Shown here: one piece after another, positions 15,044 through 18,730 of the stretch
How the letters are laid out: the number at the start of each line of letters is the position of its first letter
How positions within the stretch are numbered: the stretch's first letter is position 1
From: an uncultured Clostridium sp.
GTDB lineage: Bacteria; Bacillota; Clostridia; TANB77; CAG-508
NCBI GenBank assembly: GCA_958413095.1
Contig: CATYUF010000035.1
Coordinates: 1 to 18,730 of the forward strand
DNA: 18,730 nt
Direction of reading: 5' to 3'
Notes under the pieces: model-generated
What the model was told of the DNA's origin: nothing
Database searches by the model: none
What the model saw: only the letters and a program-made list of their open reading frames with translations
Program-made: the position numbers and the translations under genes

Positions 15044-15868
15044 ATGAAAGTTTTAAAAGAAAATAAAAATGTTTCTAATAAAAATAGAAAAAATTCAAAA
15101 AGATTAAAAAAGAAAAAACTACTTTTCTTTTTTATGATTATTATAATATTTATATTTTTATATTTAAAAAATAATTTAGATTTATTTGATTATAATATTA
15201 ATGATATTTATGATGTTTCTAAAGTAAATAATATATCCACCAGTAAATATGACATAATAAAGCAGGATTCTAACAAAAATTATTCTGGAATTGGTAGTAA
15301 AAAAGTTTCTAATAAAGATGGCTATTTTTCTACCTTCACTACTGAGAAAAATTACCAAAAAACTTATAAGGAATATAAGCAAAATGGCAGTTCTTCTTGG
15401 GCTAATAATAGTTATTGGGGTGGAACTATGGCCGAGAATGGATGTGGTATAACTTCTATGTCAATTATACTTAGTGGCTATGAAAAAAATTATACGCCTG
15501 AATATCTTAGAAAGAAATATGAACCTGTATTAGATGGTGAAAAAATTTCTAAAGAATTATCTTCTACTTTTGGTATAGCAAATTCTGATTTTTATTTTGA
15601 TAGTGTTCATTTATCTAATGAATATATTTTAAAACATTTAAAGACAAATAGACCTGTTCTTGTATGTTTATGGAATAAGCCACATAATAATCGTTGGACA
15701 ACTGCTTCTCACTATATGGTTTTATTAGCTACTGATGGTAATAATATGGTTTATGTTTCTAATCCTAATGGTCTTGAAAATGATAGTAAAAGTTCTGGTT
15801 GGTATGACATTAATGAAATTACTCCTTATCTGGCAAAGGCTTTATTTGTAGAAGAATACGAGTCTTAA
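15044..15868 (+). CDS. Membrane-anchored C39-like cysteine peptidase
   Basis: A 274-residue protein with a very basic N-terminus and one hydrophobic anchor (about 26-41), followed by an extracytoplasmic linker and a papain-like C39_2 domain (about 112-270). The catalytic cysteine is C134 in AENGCGITSMS, the histidine is H223 in SHYMVLLAT, and the third residue is probably N240 in VSNPNG. The typical partner sequence CLWNKP is present. It is predicted to cleave peptides outside the membrane, perhaps in the cell wall or on secreted proteins. The frame is open to 14978, but AAAGGA ten bases before ATG 15044 favours this start, and the upstream part has no ribosome site. It is the first gene of a plus-strand envelope module divergent from the VanRS-like pair. 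Confidence 0.78.
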   Translation: MKVLKENKNVSNKNRKNSKRLKKKKLLFFFMIIIIFIFLYLKNNLDLFDYNINDIYDVSKVNNISTSKYDIIKQDSNKNYSGIGSKKVSNKDGYFSTFTTEKNYQKTYKEYKQNGSSSWANNSYWGGTMAENGCGITSMSIILSGYEKNYTPEYLRKKYEPVLDGEKISKELSSTFGIANSDFYFDSVHLSNEYILKHLKTNRPVLVCLWNKPHNNRWTTASHYMVLLATDGNNMVYVSNPNGLENDSKSSGWYDINEITPYLAKALFVEEYES

Positions 15869-15913
15869 CATCCATTTGAAGTAAAAAACAATAGCTATTT
15901 TTTAATAAAAATT

Positions 15914-15946
15914 AATATTATTTTAAATTTCGCTCATAATAATATT
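15914..15946 (+). promoter_or_regulatory. AT-rich hairpin abutting the VanW gene ribosome site
   Basis: AATATTATT (15914-15922) pairs with AATAATATT (15938-15946) over a 15-base loop. GGTGAT, the ribosome site for ATG 15957, follows without a gap. It could protect or modulate the 5' end of the message. A similar hairpin precedes the flippase gene. Confidence 0.4.
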
Positions 15947-15956
15947 GGTGATTTTT

Positions 15957-16703
15957 ATGAATAAAAAAAATATAATTTATGTAATTATTATTTTAGCTAT
16001 TTTAATTAGTTTGGGCTTTTATTTCTATTTTAAAACTTCCAATTCTTCTAATAACACATATGAGGCTAATAAAACTGCTATTTCTAAAAATGATGAATTC
16101 AATAATGTGAATAATGAAAGCTCTAATTCTTCTATTCCTAATAATACATCTAATTCTTCAAGCAATCATTTGCACAATGATTCTTCTGATAATAATTCTC
16201 AAAATAGGTCTTCTAATATTTCAAGTCAAGAGCCTGAACCCAAAGAAATAGAAATTTCTACTTTTTCTACTACACTTTATTCCAAAGATAGTGAAAGACA
16301 ACATAATATTCAACTTACTTGTTCTTCTTTAAGTGGAACGATTGTAAAAAATGGCGAAACCTTTTCTTTTTGTGCCACAGTAGGTCCCGCGACTAGTGAT
16401 AAAGGATATCAAAAAGCTGATATTTTTGATAATAAAGGAAATAAGAAAAAGGGCTATGGAGGTGGAAATTGTCAAATTAGTAGTACTTTGTATAATGCTG
16501 TTATGGCTGTTCCTAATTTGGAAATTGTAGAACGTCACCCTCATAGTAATAAAGTTCCTTATGTAAAAAAAGATAAAGATGCAGCTGTTGCTTATGGTAG
16601 TTATGATTTTAAATTTAAAAATAATACTGGTAATGATATACGAATTCTTGCAAGTGTTGATAGTTCTTGTGTTACTACAAGTTTATGGTCAATTCAGAAA
16701 TAA
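15957..16703 (+). CDS. VanW-domain protein, membrane-anchored
   Basis: A 248-residue protein. A hydrophobic anchor (about 5-24) is followed by a low-complexity Ser/Asn linker (29-90) and a VanW domain (about 97-245). Key segments are NGETFSFCATVGPAT, GGGNCQISSTLYNAVM, EIVERHPHSNKV and FKFKNNTG, all diagnostic of the family. VanW occurs in VanB-type glycopeptide-resistance clusters and in many Gram-positive surface proteins, and its biochemical role is uncertain. The start at ATG 15957 is chosen because GGTGAT lies four bases upstream; an in-frame TTG at 15945 precedes that site. It stands between the C39-like peptidase and the flippase and opposite a VanRS-like pair, suggesting envelope function. 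Many codons in the linker are AAT and TCT, a simple repeat region likely to vary in length between strains. Confidence 0.8.
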   Translation: MNKKNIIYVIIILAILISLGFYFYFKTSNSSNNTYEANKTAISKNDEFNNVNNESSNSSIPNNTSNSSSNHLHNDSSDNNSQNRSSNISSQEPEPKEIEISTFSTTLYSKDSERQHNIQLTCSSLSGTIVKNGETFSFCATVGPATSDKGYQKADIFDNKGNKKKGYGGGNCQISSTLYNAVMAVPNLEIVERHPHSNKVPYVKKDKDAAVAYGSYDFKFKNNTGNDIRILASVDSSCVTTSLWSIQK

Positions 16704-16782
16704 TTATATTAGAAATTTTAAAATTATATTAAAACAATAAATTTTAGACTGTTTTTGCAATGTTTTCATATATAAATATCTC

Positions 16783-16821
16783 ATAATATTTTGTCATATT
16801 TTTTCTTTCTCAAAATATTAT
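16783..16821 (+). promoter_or_regulatory. AT-rich hairpin upstream of the flippase ribosome site
   Basis: A perfect 11-bp inverted repeat, ATAATATTTTG (16783-16793) and CAAAATATTAT (16811-16821), with a 17-base loop. It lies five bases before GGTGAT (16827-16832), the ribosome site for the TTG start. With no T-run after it, it is not a typical terminator. Confidence 0.45.
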
Positions 16822-16826
16822 TAAAT

Positions 16827-16832
16827 GGTGAT
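16827..16832 (+). promoter_or_regulatory. GGTGAT ribosome site deciding a TTG start
   Basis: GGTGAT is complementary to the 3' end of 16S rRNA in the region downstream of the core SD. It lies three bases before TTG 16836, the preferred start of the flippase. Confidence 0.5.
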
Positions 16833-16835
16833 ATT

Positions 16836-18329
16836 TTGAGAAGAACAAAATTATTTTTTATTAATGGTATTATTTTAACCAGTACCTCTCTTTTAATGCG
16901 TGGTATTGGTCTTATTTTTAATATATATGTTGCAAACCAAGTAGGTTCTGAAACTTTAGGCATCTTTAGTCTTATTATGTCTATTTATATGTTTGCGATT
17001 ACTATTGCTACATCTGGTATTGGAACTGCTTGCACCTGCCTTGTTTCTGAAGAATTTGAAAAAAGAAACTATGTTAATGGGTTAAAAGTTGTAAAAACTT
17101 GTATTATTTTTGCTCTGGTTTTAGGAATTTTAGCGTCTTTTCTTATTGTTATTTTTGCTCCTTTTGTTTCCTATTACTGGCTTAATAATTCAGTATCTCC
17201 TCGTCCTATTTATGCAATAGCTATAGGATTACCTTTGATTTCCATTTCATCTGTTTTTGGTGGCTATTTTTCATCAGTAGGAAAATCATATAAATCAGCT
17301 ATATCTCAAATTTTAGAAACAAGTGCGAAAATTATTGCTACTATAATTTTATTGCATTTTAATTTACAAAACGGAATAGAAGCAATTTGTATTTCTTTAA
17401 TTATTGCTGATGTCATATCCGAATTTTTTTCTTTTTCATTAAATTCTATTTTTTATTTAGTGGATAGAAAAAAATATATTAATAAAAGAAGTTTACCTAT
17501 ACAAATGAAAAGAAAAATTTTTAAAATTTCTTTTCCAATTGCTATAACATCTTGTATAAAGTCTGGGCTTTCCTCTCTTAAACAAATTCTTATTCCTACT
17601 AGACTTTCTATGTCTGGAATTACATATTCTATAGCTGTATCGCAATATGGTTTAATTAATGGAATGGTTATGCCTATTTTGATGTTTGCAAATGTATTTA
17701 TTTTCTCTTTTAGTGGTCTTTTAGTTCCTGAATTTTCCAGATTACTTGCTGGAAAAAACTATAACAGAATGAATACTGTTTGCAATACTGTTTTTAAAAA
17801 TACTTGTTTATTTTCCATATGTATAGCTGGTGTAATTTTCTTTTTTGCGAATGAATTAAGTTTAGTTATCTATCAAAATATTGAAATAGCTAAATGGCTT
17901 AAAATTCTGGCTCCTTTGGTGTTTTTTATTTATATTGATAATATAATCGATAATGTCTTAAAAGGAATAAATGAACAAGTTGGTGTTATGTTTTGCAATA
18001 TAATTGATTTGGTCATAACTATCTTAATTATATATTTTGTGGTTCCTAAATTTGGTATGCCAGGATATATATTAAGTATTTTTGTTAGCGAATTAGTTAA
18101 TTTTACTATTAGCAGTTTTCAGTTAAGAAAAAAAATAAAATATTCAATTAGTATTTTTAAATATATATTAATTCCTATTTTATGTTGTATTTTTGCTTAT
18201 TTAATAAGTTCTTTATTCATATTTGAATTTTTACCATTTTTAATTGGTTTTATTTGCAAAATTTTTATTTTTATTTTGACATATTTGGTTTTTATACATT
18301 TTATATACAAAAATACCTCTTTGATATAA
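16836..18329 (+). CDS. Polysaccharide/lipid II flippase-like protein (SpoVB/MurJ superfamily)
   Basis: A 497-residue multi-pass membrane protein of the MOP (multidrug/oligosaccharidyl-lipid/polysaccharide) superfamily. The start RRTKLFFINGIILTSTSLLM and the segment GSETLGIFSLIMSIYMF with ATSGIGTACTCLVSEEF match the SpoVB-like branch, and GGYFSSVGKS is the conserved loop following helix 4. About 12-14 helices are expected. The likely role is moving a lipid-linked oligosaccharide or peptidoglycan precursor across the membrane. Although open to an ATG at 16791, TTG at 16836 is preferred: GGTGAT stands three bases upstream, and the earlier start would overlap a hairpin and add a poorly conserved leader. 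The stop lies within a strong terminator hairpin. It follows the VanW gene by 132 bases. Confidence 0.8.
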   Translation: MRRTKLFFINGIILTSTSLLMRGIGLIFNIYVANQVGSETLGIFSLIMSIYMFAITIATSGIGTACTCLVSEEFEKRNYVNGLKVVKTCIIFALVLGILASFLIVIFAPFVSYYWLNNSVSPRPIYAIAIGLPLISISSVFGGYFSSVGKSYKSAISQILETSAKIIATIILLHFNLQNGIEAICISLIIADVISEFFSFSLNSIFYLVDRKKYINKRSLPIQMKRKIFKISFPIAITSCIKSGLSSLKQILIPTRLSMSGITYSIAVSQYGLINGMVMPILMFANVFIFSFSGLLVPEFSRLLAGKNYNRMNTVCNTVFKNTCLFSICIAGVIFFFANELSLVIYQNIEIAKWLKILAPLVFFIYIDNIIDNVLKGINEQVGVMFCNIIDLVITILIIYFVVPKFGMPGYILSIFVSELVNFTISSFQLRKKIKYSISIFKYILIPILCCIFAYLISSLFIFEFLPFLIGFICKIFIFILTYLVFIHFIYKNTSLI

Positions 18330-18360
18330 TATTATATCAAATAAGGTATTTTTATTTTTA
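18309..18360 (+). terminator. Strong intrinsic terminator after the flippase gene
   Basis: Two nested perfect stems, AAAATACCT with AAGGTATTTT and TTGATATAAT with ATTATATCAA, form a long hairpin containing the TAA stop at 18327. A T-rich run follows (TTTTTATTTTTA). It ends the plus-strand envelope genes. Confidence 0.75.
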
Positions 18361-18475
18361 TGAAAATTTATACAATTACAAAAAACTTTAATAATAGTAT
18401 ATTAAAAAATTAGAGTGTGTAAATTTTTTTGTGTAAATCGATTTTACCTTTTATGAAATTATATATTATTTTATG

Positions 18476-18504
18476 AGCAAAAATTGTATTTTACAGTTTT
18501 TGCT
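18476..18504 (+). terminator. Hairpin at the transposase 3' end
   Basis: AGCAAAAATTGTA (18476-18488) pairs with TACAGTTTTTGCT (18492-18504) with one G-T wobble, over a three-base loop. A T-run follows on the plus strand. It could stop external transcription from entering the transposase gene antisense, or end the transposase message. Confidence 0.5.
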
Positions 18505-18506
18505 TT

Positions 18507-18730
18507 TTATATTCTTCCTTCATACATTATCTCTAATTCTCTTAAAGTTTCTCCCCATTCAGGAACTCTTGATGTCCAATTTTTTGTTACCTTTTTAGTA
18601 GATAAATACAATACTTTCATAAGCGAATCTTTTGAAGGATATACATTTCTAGCTTTGTTTAATCTTCTATACGAACTATTTAAACTTTCTATTGTATTGG
18701 TTGTATATATCATTTTTCTGATTTTTTGAC
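18507..18730 (-). CDS. IS256-family (mutator type) transposase, C-terminal part
   Basis: The frame runs in from the right edge (no start in window) and stops at 18507. The visible residues include IRKMIYTTNTIESLNSSYRR, PSKDSLMKVLYLSTKKVTKNW and ELEIMYEGRI, all characteristic of the C-terminal end of IS256/mutator transposases, close to the end of the RNase H-like domain. The rest of the DDE catalytic domain is off-window. As it is cut by the window, intactness cannot be judged. The element sits directly after the terminator of the envelope module, a typical harmless insertion point. Confidence 0.8.
   Translation of the reverse strand, partial: QKIRKMIYTTNTIESLNSSYRRLNKARNVYPSKDSLMKVLYLSTKKVTKNWTSRVPEWGETLRELEIMYEGRI

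Larger units (their letters stand above)
18411..18730 (-). mobile_element. IS256-family insertion sequence, 3' end only
   Basis: The window edge cuts an IS256-like element. It comprises the C-terminal transposase coding segment and, downstream of its stop, a candidate terminal repeat starting near 18411 with GAGTGTGTAAAT. A second GTGTAAAT lies 14 bases later (18431-18438). The target duplication and the other end lie outside the window. Confidence 0.6.

Noticed and set aside
15182..15382. Minus-strand open frame opposite the C39-like peptidase
   Set aside because: An Ile-rich shadow of the AT-rich linker coding region with no family resemblance.
15886..15905. AAAAAACAATAGCTATTTTTT as a terminator after the peptidase gene
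   Set aside because: The stem is only a few A-T pairs with a bulge, too weak to call.
18484..18729. Plus-strand open frame at the right edge
   Set aside because: It is the antisense of the IS256 transposase C-terminus, whose minus-strand translation is clearly recognisable.

Overview
The window is strongly AT-rich double-stranded bacterial DNA. It has Gram-positive style ribosome sites (AGGAGG and GGTGAT types), frequent TTG starts, TGG used for tryptophan and TGA used as a stop. Gene content also fits: a VanR/VanS-like two-component pair, a VanW-domain protein, a SpoVB/MurJ-type flippase, YccF and an IS256-type transposase. Together these suggest a low-GC Bacillota genome, most likely a Clostridia relative. 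Species cannot be assigned from the sequence.

Layout, left to right. Nearly everything from 1 to about 14.8 kb is on the minus strand. Positions 1-3862 hold a signalling/envelope block: an exported protein cut by the left edge, a second exported protein sharing a motif with it, an ECF-like sigma factor carrying its own two-helix membrane tail, and a small membrane-anchored protein, separated by hairpin terminators. Positions 4100-8194 hold a compact five-gene operon with its own near-consensus promoter: Nudix hydrolase, HhH-GPD DNA glycosylase, a fusion of an inactivated RibD-like deaminase fold with a methyltransferase, a SMUG2-type uracil-DNA glycosylase, and a fusion of a Ppx-like N-terminal region with a nucleoside deoxyribosyltransferase/N-glycosidase-like domain. 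Every member looks directed at nucleobases, nucleotides or damaged DNA. This is the most unusual part of the window and the best candidate for an undescribed system.

Upstream of that operon, positions 8222-10874 hold an intact XerC/D-type tyrosine recombinase, a second Nudix hydrolase and a RhuM-family protein, an accessory or island-like context. Positions 10972-12979 hold a zinc-ribbon membrane protein, an alpha/beta hydrolase, a YccF protein and a small hypothetical protein, with a short tandem G-rich repeat between the last two. Positions 13047-14817 encode the VanRS-like pair. Across a divergent intergenic region, the plus strand at 15044-18329 encodes a membrane-anchored C39-like cysteine peptidase, a VanW-domain protein and a lipid-linked oligosaccharide flippase, which read as a cell-envelope module. 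The right edge is the 3' end of an IS256-family insertion sequence.

No rRNA, tRNA, CRISPR array or recognisable riboswitch was seen. No gene-free gap exceeds 300 bases.
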